This document shows positions 12,396 through 24,800 of a stretch of 64,000 nt of DNA, in pieces. Positions within the stretch are counted from its first letter, which is position 1. Each line of letters starts with the position of its first letter. Source of the DNA: Thamnaconus septentrionalis (Eukaryota; Chordata; Actinopteri; Tetraodontiformes; Monacanthidae). The DNA lies in NCBI GenBank assembly GCA_009823395.1, contig CM020501.1, positions 16,036,861-16,100,860 of the forward strand. The letters run 5' to 3'. The translations under genes and the position numbers were made by a program. The notes beneath the pieces are model-generated. The model ran no database searches. It saw only the letters and a list, made by a program, of their open reading frames with translations, and had not been told where the DNA came from.

Positions 12396-13618
12396 CTAAT
12401 GAATTTCACCCCGTAAACACCCCCGAATGACACCAGATGCTGCGTCGCGTCTCTCTGGTCCTCCGGTGATAATGAAGCTCCTCCTGCCAGAAGAAACAAA
12501 GACAGAACAGCAGCGCGGTTCTGCGCATTTTACTGCCTTGCACTGTTCATTTGGCACTTAAACATGTCGTCCTGTTCCTTCACACCGAAAGAAACATTAT
12601 GGCGATAAGTTCATGATGTCGCCGATGTCTCTTGAAAGGACGGCTGTCGTCTAGTTGATTCTTCAAGACTCACAAAGTGTCCTGATTCTCCACTGGCTTT
12701 TGAGGTTTGCGCCTCTGCTTTTACATACCTACCTACCTTTGTACATGGTGTCATATGAGGCCTATTCAGGCAATTCTTTGATTATTGCAGGACCCAGAGT
12801 TGGTCTGGCGTTTCTCACCATCAAAATCTGGTGGTTGCAATCCCCCAAAAGTTTGGAAGCCTGACCACAGCTGGCCAGAGTCAGAGATTCACCTCCTGTA
12901 GAGGGAAAAGAAATATATAAATGATGTTGAGTGACACTCACACACTCATACATACACAATCTCCATTGGGCCCGTAGCGGTGGGTGTCAGATAAGCTGTA
13001 ATGAGCTCCGCCGGCACCTCTCGCACTCCTGCAGCGGTGTGTATTCCTCCGCCGCCACATTCTGTTCATCCTCTTATCTCCTGCCGCTCACCTCTATTAC
13101 TCTTAACCATTCGGCTCCCCGCTGCCTTCGCCGACCCCGCCCTCTTCACTCCCTCCACCCTCTCGCCAGCTCTTCCTCTCCCTCCGCTTTTCACTCTTTA
13201 TCTGCGCTCTGCTCGTCGAGGTCAAATTAAAAAAGGCGCGCCGTGTTTCCCTGTGCTGAAACTGTGAAAGGGATGGGCGGTTAAACCAGTGGGAAACAAA
13301 GAGGGAAAGAAGATCCCAGGTGGTTTAACCTTAACTCAAACTTAGAATGTCAAGTTTGGGATTTGGAATTTGGATATCTAAAAATTTGACATTTTTTGTA
13401 AAAGGGAAATATGGAAATATTCCAAGTTATTTCAAGTCTGTCTCAAGTCTCAGCAGAAGTTAGCATGCTAGATAGCATACACACCTCTTATTGGCCCTTT
13501 CCCAAGCTTTATCGATGCACGGTCACGAGCAACGGTCCTATTTGAATCAAACATGTCTCACCTCAGTTTTATCTCATATATTGCACCAAATAATATAACA
13601 ATAAATAAAACATCACAC
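12396..13618. other. Non-coding stretch, pyrimidine-rich 13030-13210
   Basis: The segment from about 12396 to 12480 mixes TAATGAATTT-type words with GC-rich DNA and could be regulatory. From 13030 to 13210 the plus strand is C/T-rich. No gene or transposon is recognised. Confidence 0.4.
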
Positions 13619-13627
13619 ATACTCACA

Positions 13628-13925
13628 TGTCACGGTGGCACAGCAAGCAGGTCGTGGGTTCGATTCCCGGCCTGGGACCTTTCTGTGTGGAGTTTGTATG
13701 TTCTCCCAGTGTCTGCATGGGTTCTCCGGCTTCCTCCCACAGTCCAAAAACATGCATGTGAGGTGAATTGGAAACTCTAAATTGTCCGGAGGTGACGTGA
13801 GTGGTTGTTTGTCTCTCCTGCGATGAACTGTCACCCTGCCTTCACCCTATGACAGCTGGGAGAGGCTCCAGCAGACCCCCGTGATCCTGAGCTCAGGAAG
13901 AAGTGGGTATTGGAAATGGATGGAT
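13628..13925 (+). mobile_element. Fish SINE/RTE-type retroposon
   Basis: This matches the very common teleost repeat that begins with a CACGGTGGC-type head, has GTTCGATTCCCGG near 13667 and a TGTGGAGTTTGTATGTTCTC block, and ends GAAATGGATGGAT. The GGATGG tail is of the kind seen in RTE-clade (Rex3-like) retrotransposons. Nine-base direct repeats flank it: ATACTCACA at 13619-13627 and ATGCTCACA at 13926-13934, matching at 8 of 9, so they are a likely target-site duplication. The GTTCGATTCC motif resembles a tRNA B box but is part of the repeat. The exact family name needs a repeat library. Confidence 0.85.
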
Positions 13926-13934
13926 ATGCTCACA

Positions 13935-15049
13935 CTGAACAAAAACAGATTTGAATGAAACAGAATTCTAAAAAACGGTGATAATTTATATTATTAGACA
14001 TTAGAGATAAATAATTAAAAATGACATGATAAAAAGACACAAGGTATAAAAGACAAGTGATGACTGCTTTTCAGATGGAGGAATGCTGTGACAGTGGTCG
14101 TGGGTTTAGGAGTGTTATGGGTTTAACGTGGTTCCTCTTGAATCTGTATAAACAAGTTGGTCATAAAGTTTGACTAGCTTTAAAGTTTGCACCTTGAAAG
14201 ATGTTTGCCATCGCCATTCTTGTCCTTGTCTGCCGTCGACCGCCACGACTTTGATATTTTCACAGAATAGTGCAGGGTGCAGCTCCTTCTGATTTGTATG
14301 AGCGCGGCAGACATGCCTTTGTAGGCACTGCTGCCCGCTAAATGTGGTCCCTAATTACCTAGTCATTAAAAATTGAGTTGAGTTCATTTCTTTCACCTAC
14401 ATGGTTAAATTAAGAGCCACGGTCTCGTGTCGACTACCAACTTTCCCAAACTTTATTGCTCCTTCCTCACTGGACCTTCACATTGTCGAAGCTGGAGCCT
14501 TTGTGAGGCTCCAGTATCTAAAAAAAATTGTGTTTTTCCAATCACACCATCCCTGTTGCGACAAATCGGCCAAATGGCACGATGAGCCTTTCCATCAAAC
14601 AAACTGTCTTTGTCCCTTCGGTGCCCTTGAAATATTTTTTCCTCATCTCCAACTTCCGCAAATACCTTCCTGTTACACTCACACCTGCAAATTCCCTCAT
14701 CAATCCTGCTCGCAGTTTCCGCTTTTCCCGTACAGCTCCGCAGCCTTCCCTCATTTCCATCCGCCGTCTTTCTCGCTCGGCACCCTGTTTTTTCCCTCCC
14801 TGCGCGTTCTACTTTATCCCCATCTTTCTCCACATACTTGTGTGTTTGTGCATGTGGCACCCGCACGCTTGTGGTTATTTTTCAGGCAGCAGCCCAGAAG
14901 ATTGGACTGTCATAATCTATGGTCCTGAGTTATAAGTGTTTCTAACCCAAACCTGGGGATGGGACCATTTTTCCTCTCCTCCGCCTCCCTCCCTTCATCC
15001 CTGCCTCTCTCTTCTCCCATAATCTCTCAATCTTCCTCCCATTCCGCGT
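13935..15049. other. Non-coding stretch, pyrimidine-rich to the right
   Basis: AT-rich to about 14400, then C/T-rich from 14600 to 15040. Frames of 175 and 135 codons in the right part have no recognisable domain and follow the composition bias. Confidence 0.4.
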
Positions 15050-15295
15050 CACCGTGCGATGCCATCCCTCTCGGACTCTTGCGATTCATCACCGGGGGCC
15101 GGGGGATTGATTTCATGAGTCGGCCACTAAAGTTTGACAATTTTGTGTTGGGGACCTGTAACGCTGAACGATTGCCGTCGCCTCCCTTCATTCATAATCA
15201 TTTTTGAGATTCTGAGCGGCATTAGAGAGTTTGAGCTGCTGTCCCTCCGCTAATTGATCACCGTGCCCAGGCATGACTAAACTAATTAGACACCC
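15050..15295. promoter_or_regulatory. Candidate conserved non-coding element
   Basis: A low-repeat island with several homeodomain-type words: CATAATCATT near 15193, CTAATTGATCACC near 15250 and ACTAATTAGAC near 15283. The look is that of developmental enhancers, but no conservation can be tested here. It is bounded on the right by an interspersed repeat. Confidence 0.3.
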
Positions 15296-15332
15296 TCCAC
15301 CTCCACCAGACAAATAAATATTTGAGTCGCCT

Positions 15333-15678
15333 GCTGGCATGGCGGTCAGCATGGTTGCCTCACTGCAAGGAGGTTGTGGATTTAATTCCAACCTGCAGGC
15401 TTAATGTGTGGAGTTTGCCTGTCTTCCTTGTGTGCGCTAGTTCTCTGTGGGTGGCCCAGCTCACTCCCACAGTCCCTTGACATGCCCATAAGGCTGAATG
15501 GCAACAAAACCGTGTCCACTTGTGTAAATGTTGAGTGCAAATGGTTGTTTGTCTCTCTGTGGCCCTGCAATGAAAGTGGACCTTGCCCAGGGTGTAACCC
15601 CACCTTCATGTTAAGGCCACCCTGACTGCAGGAAAGAACGATTATGGTAAATTGATGGGTGGGTGGCCGGATGGATGT
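15333..15678 (+). mobile_element. Diverged fish SINE/RTE-type retroposon
   Basis: Same family as the copy at 13628, but older. It keeps CTCACTGCAAGGAGGTTGTG, TGTGGAGTTTGCCTGTCTTC, CTCACTCCCACAGTCC and a degraded GGATGGATG end near 15670. Many substitutions and small indels separate the two copies. No target-site duplication was found. Confidence 0.75.
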
Positions 15679-15714
15679 CAACAGCCACCTCAGTGTTGGA
15701 TAATGTCAGGTGAC

Positions 15715-16260
15715 CAGTGTTGGCGAGTAATCTATTACTAAGTAATCCACTACTGTAATTAAACTACGTGTTTAGTAACAGAGTAATGTAACGGGATTAC
15801 TTTGGAAAAAAAATGGTAATTACTTTATCAAGTGACGATTTCATTATTTTTCTGAAATATTTTGCAACCTTAAAATGTCTTATTACCCACAAAATGTCTG
15901 AAATTTAGAAAAACAACCGAAAACAATGATGTCGCAGATTGATGATGCAGCCGTACATGCAACGTCATTGATATGCGATGACGCACCAAAACAAGCATGG
16001 CGGTGGCAAAAGAAAAACAAGCAATTGCGTTTCATAGCTGGAAATACCAACATTATTTTGAGTTCATCTCGTCTAAATGATAGAATATTGTGGTTCGTTG
16101 TACGTTATGTGCAGGAAACAAGACGTCCTCAACTGTTGCTTTATCTTTTTAAACAAAAGTGATTAATAATTGATGACTTATATAACAAAGTAGTTTAGAT
16201 TACTTTTTAAGGAGTAATCAGTCGTTGGATTACTTTTATGGAGTAATCCCAACAACACTG
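15715..16260 (+). mobile_element. hAT DNA transposon relic, 546 bp
   Basis: Both ends begin CAGTGTTG when read inward, and each is followed by repeated AGTAATC or GTAATCC words. A perfect 8-bp target-site duplication, CAGGTGAC, flanks it at 15707-15714 and 16261-16268. Eight-base duplications and CAGTGTTG termini are typical of hAT elements in fish. The interior carries the start of a transposase gene at 15997, then jumps to the right end, so this is an internally deleted copy. Confidence 0.9.
15997..16152 (+). pseudogene. hAT transposase N-terminus with broken BED finger
   Basis: An ATG at 15997 opens 27 codons that include the pattern SWKYQHYFEF, then two adjacent stops (TGA at 16078, TAG at 16081). 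In the same frame the sequence continues NIVVRCTLCAGNKTSSTVAL, which is the first half of a BED-type zinc finger with its two cysteines (CTLC) intact. It ends at a TAA at 16150. The histidine half of the finger and the catalytic and dimerisation domains are absent. It is a clear non-functional relic of the parent element's transposase. Confidence 0.78.
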
Positions 16261-16479
16261 CAGGTGACTGACTCAGGAGTTTTCCATTTCCATTCCTATT
16301 CCTGAGCAAAGCACTAGCGAAAAACGTGCAGCTACTTTCAACTTTTAGTAGTGGAGGGAAGGTTCATGGGAAATCAAAAAAATAAATTGTGGGCAGTAAA
16401 TCAAACCACTCCTCTTAGCTGTCTTTGGTATTGCGTCCCCTAAGTCTCCTTCATCCCTACCTGCACCTCAACCCCCACC

Positions 16480-16640
16480 ACCTCCCTTTTTCCCACCTCC
16501 CAACGCGAGAGTTTTCAACTCATTTAACGTGATCCGTTCATTAGAAAGATGAAGCGAGTTCCCTCTAATGGGCACTTGAGCGGCGACAAGGGAGAGCAGA
16601 TTGCCTCCCTCGCTCGCTAAATAATTAGACTGGGGTGGGG
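16480..16640. promoter_or_regulatory. Candidate conserved non-coding element
   Basis: Contains CATTTAACGTGATCC, TTCATTAGAAAG and CTAAATAATTAGAC in 120 bases with no simple repeat. The density of TAAT words and balanced base composition suggest an enhancer-like element. The claim is inference only. Confidence 0.28.
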
Positions 16641-19600
16641 GAAAGGGAGACGGGACGCACGGTAGAAACGGAAAAACGCTGGAGGTGTGCGCCTGGCGTT
16701 TTGGGGGGAAAGGCGACGTCTCTGGCTTTGTTGTGGGGATGTGGACGAAGCGCGCAGGCAGCTGCTGCCGGTGCAGGTGTGCCCAGGCCTGCAATTTGCT
16801 CGCTGGTGAGAGTGCATCTTTCAAGCTCCTCTCCTCTCCGTCCTTCAGTGAGGCGAGTGAAGGTGAGGCTGAACATGAGGAAGAAACCGAAATAAAGTAG
16901 CAGAAACTTGTTGGATCAAGCAGGATGAAGGGGACACAGTAGGACGAGGAGGAGAGTTCTAAAAGTGACTCCCTTCTCTTTCCTCCCGGCTTATCCGGGG
17001 CTTTTTCGTCCTGCTGTCTTATTGGGTGACAAATTTAAAGCTTTATTACCCTTCTTGTTTTTCGGTTATTCACATAAGCTCCAGCTTTCGGCAACCACTT
17101 CTACCAACCTGAGGCAAAGAAGGCAAAAAAAATATATGTGAATGATTGTCATGTATTTTGGTTGCTCATCTCAAGGGATGGCTATCAAAGATAGAAGCAG
17201 CCCATGGAGAAGAACTTTTTCTTCTTCGAGCTAAAAACAGCACTAAAGATGATAAAAAGGAATCTAAAGAGAAAACACCTGCAGCCTCATTGACGTCTGC
17301 TGAGCTCTGCTGTCCTTCAAACCTGTGGTGATAGTGGACGTTCAAACACCCTGAAGCCTGTCACTCCTCGGCAGCCAACTGCGTTTCCATAAAGCCTTTT
17401 TAATGCGCATTAAGATGGATATCGCGCTGGGAAATTTACTGAAACTGTTGAATTCGAAACACCCTCTAATTTGCTACGAAGTTGGTAGCTTTCTCGAGGT
17501 GCTGAGGTCTTTCTCTTCTGACTTTCTAATCAGTTAGAGTGCATCGTTCACAAAATGTTTTGTGGAAACAGGTTGCCAAATAAGCTCTGACGTGACTAAG
17601 GGAGCATTTATTCATGCAGTGTTTCTGCTCCAGTAGAAGGGAAGGAACAGATACCGGGTTTATCTCTGCGCTGATAAAACCCGGCAAGTGTTTTATTCTC
17701 AATTTTTTTTTTCCTGCTTGGGATGGTATTTGTTAATCTCCGACCCCCCCCCAACCCCCCACAACAGAAGTCTATTGTCTGTTTATCTTGTCCACCCATC
17801 CAGATGTGTCTGCTGTGCATGTCAGAGGGGATGATTTCATAAAGGCAGGAGGGAAAGAATGGCAAGGGGCGAAAGGAAAATAGATTTTCAAAAGGTTCGG
17901 AGACAAAGTGAGATTTGGAAGCTGCTTTTGCAGGCGGAAGGAAGGTGATTTGCTTTAGCCCTACCCAAACAAGATGCTATTTATAGAATAAGGTGTTGTT
18001 TTGCTTTGTTATGAGAGGCAAAAGAAAATCTCCCTTTGTTCAAACTGTACTTAACAATCTCACTTGTGTATCTTTTCATTTTGGTGCAACCCTGTTGTGT
18101 TGCACTTTCAGGCTCAAGTATTTTTTTTTTTCTATCTTCATTGAAACCAGATCACCATCAAATCTGAAATGAGCAGTCGTCTCACCCATTAAGACACTGG
18201 AAAGTAAAAATTGGTTTGCACTTTAGTTGGTTAGTGTCGCCCAGTGTAATTTATTTTAACCCTTAAAAACATTTAAAATCTTAAATCTTATGGTTAATGA
18301 CAATCAAATAGAATGAAAAGTAGAATAGTCAATAAGAGTAATTCAACAGTGTTTTAATGTGAAATCCTCTTACACTTTAAAATGTTACATTATCCTGTAG
18401 TGTGAGGCAGCAGCAGTGATGTGTAGATGATGACGAAGGAATCCTTGTTGACACCGACTTGATTATGTAGAAGAAATATAATTAAATATATTACATAATA
18501 TAATTGTGGCCAGATGTGAGCAACTCTGAAGATACAGCTCCAGCACCACAGTTTTTGGAAAGCCAGAGATGCAGCGAGTTGCTCAGCTCAGACAACGTGG
18601 AAAAATAAGTTTTTTCCTCCTCATTGTCTGCTGCCATAGCCGTCTTCTGGTGAGTTGCCATCCCTTCAGCTTGTAAGGTGGAATTTGTATATTTTAAATA
18701 ATGTTCATCTAAGTTGAATTACTGTAGTAACTCAGAGTAGTTCTTAAATAACTGTTTTATTTAAAATAATCAAGCTACCATTATCAATGTGAGTCGTAGT
18801 AGAAATAGCAGCAATAGTTCAAGGTTAAATTGAATTTTCATCAACACCTTCATCAAGTAATAACACAACCTGATGACAATTAAAAAACAAATTTTAAACA
18901 AACACAGCAACAGTAACACAGTTACAATACTGGCAGAGACAGCAGAGACAAGTAATTTTTTGATGCTATATCGTGGCAGAATCTAGTAGTAGTAGCAGTG
19001 GTAGTAGTAATGATATATGTGTGTTTCACCCAATCCGTCAAAATGCTCAATTTCAAATCTCAACCCGCCAGTGAAATCAAAAGCAGGTACCTCGGTATTC
19101 TCTCCACCTGTGTTTTCTCCACACTATCAAAACAACCCGACTCAGACGGTCGACTAACTGTGAGTTAAAATCAATATAAATAAGAGGCGCTCACTGTTCG
19201 CGTCAGACACATTATGGCTCGCAGAGCCGTACGTGAGGTTGGGATGTGAAAACATCCAGCAGGAGCATAAAGAGACGCGATCCTCCCTCTCAGCGCCAGT
19301 GATGTCTGAATCTCGCCCCCTTTTTTCCCACAATGCCTTTCTTCTCCAGTGTACCCTGTCTGGCAAACAGCAGAACGGCTTTGTCTTGTCGGGATACAGT
19401 CTCCCCCCCGGTGAACTGTCAGTCAAAATGTGAGTGATGGAAGAGGAAAAAATAGAACAGCGGGAAAGGAAGACAAAAATCACTTCGTGTTTGTGCGCAC
19501 ATGCCAGTGAGTGGGTGCTTTGTTTTTGTGCAAAAAAAAAAGAAAGAAAGAAAAAAAAAGAATGAAATACTGACCTCTGTGCTTATCATCTTGCATCGTC

Positions 19601-19737
19601 TCCAGCCAGCCAGTTTTCACTCGTCCCTTCAGTCCACAAGCCATCAGAAAAACATCTTGACAGCAAAGGAAAATTGAAGCAAAAGTTTTGGATGCAGCAT
19701 CACAAATCAGAACTGAGACTGAATTTGTTCACCGGTT
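16641..19737. other. 3.1 kb non-coding DNA, no gene seen
   Basis: Average to AT-rich. Simple sequence includes a 13-base T run near 18120, an imperfect (TAG)n run near 18987-19005 and an A-rich tract at about 19530-19560. No transposon ends or exons are recognised. Confidence 0.45.
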
Positions 19738-19778
19738 AAATCTGATCTGCCTTACTGCAAGAAGGTTGTAGGTCTGTC
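19738..19778 (+). repeat. Short fragment of fish SINE/RTE-type repeat
   Basis: The words GCCTTACTGCAAGAAGGTTG and TAGGTCTGTC resemble the head of the repeat at 15352 (CTCACTGCAAGGAGGTTGTG). Only about 40 bases match, so this may be a remnant or chance. Confidence 0.35.
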
Positions 19779-19799
19779 TTTTTTTTTGCACGTCGGTAT

Positions 19800-20046
19800 G
19801 GCTGCGTTCAGACTGCAGGCAAATCGGATTCAAATCAGATTCCTTCTTAAATCTGATTTTTAAGGTTGACTGTCCACACTGTTTTTAGCAAGTGTCCAAA
19901 TGGGATCTGATTCTGTTCAGACTTCAATCCATCTTGCAAAAACCAGAGTTCATATGGTTTTTGACTTTTCAGACTACAAAAGAGCCACCCGGTTTCAATC
20001 TGGAAGGGCTAAAAATTGTATTTTGGCTGGCAGTCTGAACAAGGCC
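19800..20046. mobile_element. Short inverted-repeat element (MITE)
   Basis: The left end reads GGCTGCGTTCAGACTGCAGG. The right end in reverse complement reads GGCCTTGTTCAGACTGCCAG. They align without gaps, with five mismatches in 20. TAT flanks both ends (19797-19799 and 20047-20049), a possible 3-bp target-site duplication. The element is 247 bp with no coding capacity, and similar GTTCAGACTGC ends are common in fish genomes. Confidence 0.65.
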
Positions 20047-20449
20047 TATGTGAAACAATATTTAACAGTCGTGCTCAGGTTCAGGTTGCTTTTTCATTGG
20101 ATGGAAAAATTAAAGAAACCTTATTTTGTCCTGACTTTGTCCAGGTGGGGTTTTATGGACCCTAATAGGACTAAACACAGACCTCAATATCACATCATGT
20201 AAACACTCCATTTCAATTAAATAGTGTCTTCTGAAATTTCAAATCGTATTGGAGGAGGTGGCGTAACGCTGTGTTACGGTCTTCCTCTTCATTTGGTCGT
20301 GTCACTCATAAATCATCATGTAAATGGGTAAATCTGATCCCTCATTTTAACACAATTCAGTCAGACTGATAAAAAAAGTGACCATGTAAACACACACTTG
20401 GCACCTGCTCTTAAACTGGTTCTGGATCCTTAAGTGACATGAAAAAGAT
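20047..20449. other. Non-coding stretch between two transposons
   Basis: Contains two ATGTAAACAC words (near 20198 and 20384) like those in Harbinger ends, but no matching partner was found that would define an element. Confidence 0.35.
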
Positions 20450-20882
20450 TTAGTCATGAAGGTAATAGCAGGTGTTTTGAAGAAGATGAGGTGCACCTCG
20501 CCAGTACCGGCTGATGATCGTACTGAGACGCTGAGATTTTGGTTCCTGATGCCTTTCGGTGTTCTCCATCCAGTCTGCCCATTCTGACCTTTGACCCCTG
20601 ACATCAACAAGGTATTTTCCTCCAACACAACTGCAGCCCACAGGATATTTTCTCTTTTTCAGGAGCGTTCTCTGTAAATCCTGGAGACTGTTGTGATGTG
20701 GTGAAAATCCCTGTACAACCAACAGCTGCATTCACTCCTCTTCCACCCCCATTCTGACCCTCACCTTGGACCTCAGCAAGTCATCTCCACCGCCTCTACA
20801 AGCCTTAATGCACTGAGTTAGTGCCGTGTGATTGGCTGACAAGCTGGTGGTGAAAAGTGCCACCAATTAAATTGGCCCCTAA
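20450..20882 (-). pseudogene. Tc1/mariner transposase relic, minus strand
   Basis: The minus-strand frame at 20450-20731 contains the block DLQRTLLKKRKY, then GGKYLVDVRGQRSEWADW. These line up with the helix-turn-helix-to-linker region of a widespread fish Tc1-like transposase (VYREW-type helix, then a GRK-LVDARGQR-type linker). DNA from 20760 to 20882 continues the homology toward the element's left end, including GCACTGAGTTAGTGCCGTGT and GATTGGCTGAC. The frame is degraded and the catalytic DDE part is not visible. The terminal inverted repeats are too decayed to place. Confidence 0.72.
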
Positions 20883-21131
20883 ATGTACTTTTCATGTTTT
20901 CCAACTCAAACTCTTGCAAAAAAAGTAAAGTTTCATGAAGTCTGACTTCATTTGGCTAAATCCCGATGAACCTCGTTATGACTTGACGGGCCCGCGCACA
21001 GTCTCACCGAGCTCTCTTTGTTCCCTTTCAGCAGAGCAGACTTAATAACACAGTCACTTCACACAGCTGAACAAGGAGATGAAACTTCAGCCGATAGCCA
21101 GCGTGCGTGTCGGCAAGCTACGGTGTTATAC

Positions 21132-21134
<3 letters not shown>

Positions 21135-21175
<41 letters not shown>
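21135..21175. repeat. (GT)n microsatellite
   Basis: An uninterrupted GT tract of about 40 bases followed by GTGC-rich sequence. Confidence 0.96.
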
Positions 21176-21177
<2 letters not shown>

Positions 21178-24100
21178 TGCGCATCTGTGGGTGTGTGAGA
21201 CTGTCTAGTGCGCACGAGCGTGTGTTTACACACATGGAAAGCCGCCAAGCTAAGTCACTGTGCTAAAAGCTTGTACACATTTGGCAGCTGGTGCCGGCAG
21301 GTAAAATCCAGTGGGGCGAAGGCTGGACAGCGTGCCAGGAACACGTTTGCTCAGGATGAAAAGGGTGAAGAGAGGGAAAAAGATAAAGACAAGAAACCGG
21401 GGTGTTTGCGGAGCGTTTGGCGGAGTTAATTTCTCAGCCCGAAGATAATTAAACTCTTGAACTGCAAAAGTGCGATATTACACTCTAATATCCCGCAGTG
21501 AATGGAGCGAACAAGCTGCTTTGTACGACCAAGGGCTGCAGTAAAGGTAAGTACTGTTTATTTCATTTCATCCACTACCATAATTTAGATATACTGGGTA
21601 ATACAAGATGCAATATAATGCAATTGAGTGCGTCAGACATTCGAGTCAATAACGGGACTCAAGGTCCAGTCACTTGTTTACAGCATCTCTTTTTCTGGTT
21701 AATGTAAATAAAGTAGGTAGAAACACCTTCAGTGACAGGCCTACCAGTATATTTACTGTGACTTAGCATCAAAGCGTGCATGAAATGAAAACTGCTCTGC
21801 TAACATGGCTGGCTTTATTCAGGCTTTTTGAGAAGTTTGTAGTTTGTAGAGGAAAGCTTGTGGCAAAAACCATGCATGGTTACTTTACATTTTTTAGCAT
21901 TTCAATTTTTTATTCCTATTTTATTTAAAAACAAACAAAAATAAATCAAGGATACTGGTCACAAACTTACTAATATTTCCCGCCTACAATGCAAATCCAA
22001 CCCTCGCATCACATTGTCCATCTTAAGTAGGTACTAATTTTGGGAGTTGATCCTATTTATTTATGTATTTTGTTTATTTTGAGTAATTCATTCGGCTGCA
22101 CTGTTGTAGCAGTCTCACACACTGATTTGTAAATCTGCTCTTGTGATGCATGCCAACCAGTGCTTTGAGTTTGACACACTGGAAATGCCAAACAAGACAC
22201 ACAAAGGCAACACCTGCAGTTATGAAAGAGGCAACAGGGAAAAAAGGTTCCCCAAATGTTCCTGTCTTATTTCCTTCAACCCCCAGTTGCTGTGCCTCCA
22301 AAAGACAAATGTAAAGAACAACAACCAGGGCAGAGCACACAGGCTTTTGTTCATTCTTCTCATCATCAACTGAACACGATGAGCGTCTCATATCCAAGGC
22401 CGCGGTGAGATCGTTAAAAGCAGTGTGACACCACAACTGGGGAGGAACAGGGCGTCTCTTGGGCAAACGCTCACAAATAGCGGCTCCGTAAAGCAGGGGA
22501 TGGTGCTCGACTCCACGGGGAAGATTAAAAGTAGATAAAAGTGTCAAAGACACTTTTTGTTTTATGGTTTCATTATTGCCAGTGTTTTTTTTTCTTTCTT
22601 TTTTTTTTTTGGTACTTTTGAGAATTACGCAGAGGAGCACGTCGTGCGACAACTCCTGCAAACAGTATTTCTACAATTGGACAACTTCCTAAACATTTCT
22701 AATGAGCTCTGAGTGTGCAGCTGCATCGTTAGCAGCGACTCGCGCCGCTCTCAGTCTGCCGTTACCGTCATGGTGAAGCTGCTCAAGGACAACAATGCTC
22801 TTGAGTGACCAACTCGCAGTCTCCCTTGGCTTGTACTGCGTGCTAATGTTGCATGTAAAACATGGAGTGGGCGTTGTGACGTGTCCACGTGACAGGCAGC
22901 CTTGCAAAGCAGCTGAATGACTGATGATTCCAACTGTGACGTCCTCCACGTCAGTCTTGACAAACCACAGTTGAAAGTGTTTACAAAAATTAGCCCAATC
23001 GGCTTTCAGGCAAAGGCAGGAAGTGACTGCGAGCTAAAGGGGTTAAGCATGGATGATTTAGTAGCAGCACATTTAACTTTGGTTAAAAAAATAAAAAAAA
23101 ATAAAAATCCTCTTCTCCTGGTTGTTGTTGTAGATATAATCACTTTACATCAAACCAGCTGTCTGCATCAGTTGTTGCCCCCTGCGCTAACAGGAAGCCT
23201 TTGAGCTGTTCCTACAGTACCTCGTTCAGATGGAAATACACACAAAGAAACTTGAGACAGGAACACTTTTTGAAAAAAGTTGTAGGTGGTGATAGAATCC
23301 TAGCCAGGTTTTAAAACACGAAGGAGTGAATATGACTGAAAATACATCCAACTTCAGCTTACTCCAAAAACAAACTGAGGCTCTATAGTGTGTATTGCTT
23401 TCCATCAAACATCCTCTACCAGGAGGAGATTGTGATCTAAAAGAAATGTGCAAATTTCCTGCAGATATTTGGAGCCCAGGTGTATAGAAAAAAAACAAAA
23501 AAACAAATCACGATGACAAAGGCATATCTTATTTATTGGTGCATCCTGATGCAACCCCATAACAATGGCTGTCTTGCCGCGCAGCTTTTCTTTATGATTT
23601 GTGTTGCATGATAAACAAATTGTGGAAAAAAAAAAAAATTCCATCAGATGATAAATGTGTTGCTCTTCCTTTCGATCAGCTGCATCCCAGGTGCAGACAG
23701 TCACTTTGACTCATTGGCTGGAGTCATTACTCTCACATTGATGCCAAGCAGCATTGTGTTACCCGTCCATTTATTTCCTCGCTGTCCTCGAGCTAATCAA
23801 TCGGCTAATTCATGTCACGTCCGCTGGCCGACATTTATTTTCCATTTCTCACGCTCAGGTGCTAAGCTGTGCAGGAAATGTTTAGCAGTTCAACAGAAGC
23901 TGAGCTGCGCAGTAAGACTTTAATATTTTCTGGGGAAAGTATGACTTTGGCAGAGAAGGTTTAAACTGTCTGTTCCGTGTCTGCTGCTCTCTCTCCTCGG
24001 CATCGTGAAATGAAAAACCATCTTCTTTCCCAGACAGACATTCAGCTTAAGAATTCCTTGACACAGATTGTTTTTTGTTTTATTTTTTGTTGTTTGGCAG

Positions 24101-24800
24101 TTGGAAACTATACAGAGCCTCCAGCTGAAGACAAACAACAATCACACCTAAACAGTGAAATTGAGTTTCATCATATTAACGCACAAAACATCATACAATA
24201 TGTAACACTATCTAATACCGGTTGGTTGGAATAGATGTGTGAGTTCCACCCCAAAAAAACACACGATGAAGAGCAGTGATGTTTAGGAAAAAATTATAAT
24301 CCATTAAACCAAAGATAGGGACTTTACCATCACAATATTGGAAAAAACAATGAAATATCAAAATCAAGTTGGAGACAATAATCAAGAAACACAGTTATCA
24401 AAATCTGGTAATCAATCAACACATAAACATATTTCCACCTCAATTTCACATTCAAAATAAACTCTGAGATCTCAGGAAAAAAAACAAGTAAAAAAATGCA
24501 TTCCCTGTAAATAACGGAGGGGGAAAAAAATAAAAATGAGTGCACTCAAAAAGAAAATCCTACCACCCTCTCTCAGTGCAAGTCCACAGTCAGTATGGTA
24601 GGAGCAGGTGGTGTCCAAGATGGAAAATGGCTCAGTTGCAGCAGGAGACGGTGGACGGCAGCGACGGGATCCAGCAGGACTCCAACCCAAGGAAAAAAAA
24701 ACAGCCTGCACAGCGGGCATAGAATCACTTGTTTAATTCATAAAAATTCAAATTAACTATAGCTCAACAACATTTGATGTACCAAACTCGTAGAACATAC
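21176..24800. other. 3.6 kb non-coding DNA, no gene seen
   Basis: AT-rich, with T runs near 22586 and 22600 and A runs near 23625. The longest frame (195 codons, minus, 22074-22661) begins in lysine-rich simple sequence and has no domain I recognise. No transposon ends were identified. Confidence 0.4.

Noticed and set aside
13660..13680. tRNA B-box-like GTTCGATTCC motif
   Set aside because: Part of a diagnostic fish retroposon. No A box or cloverleaf is present.
20047..20400. Second Harbinger-like element suggested by ATGTAAACAC words
   Set aside because: The two words are in the same orientation and no inverted partner or target duplication was found.
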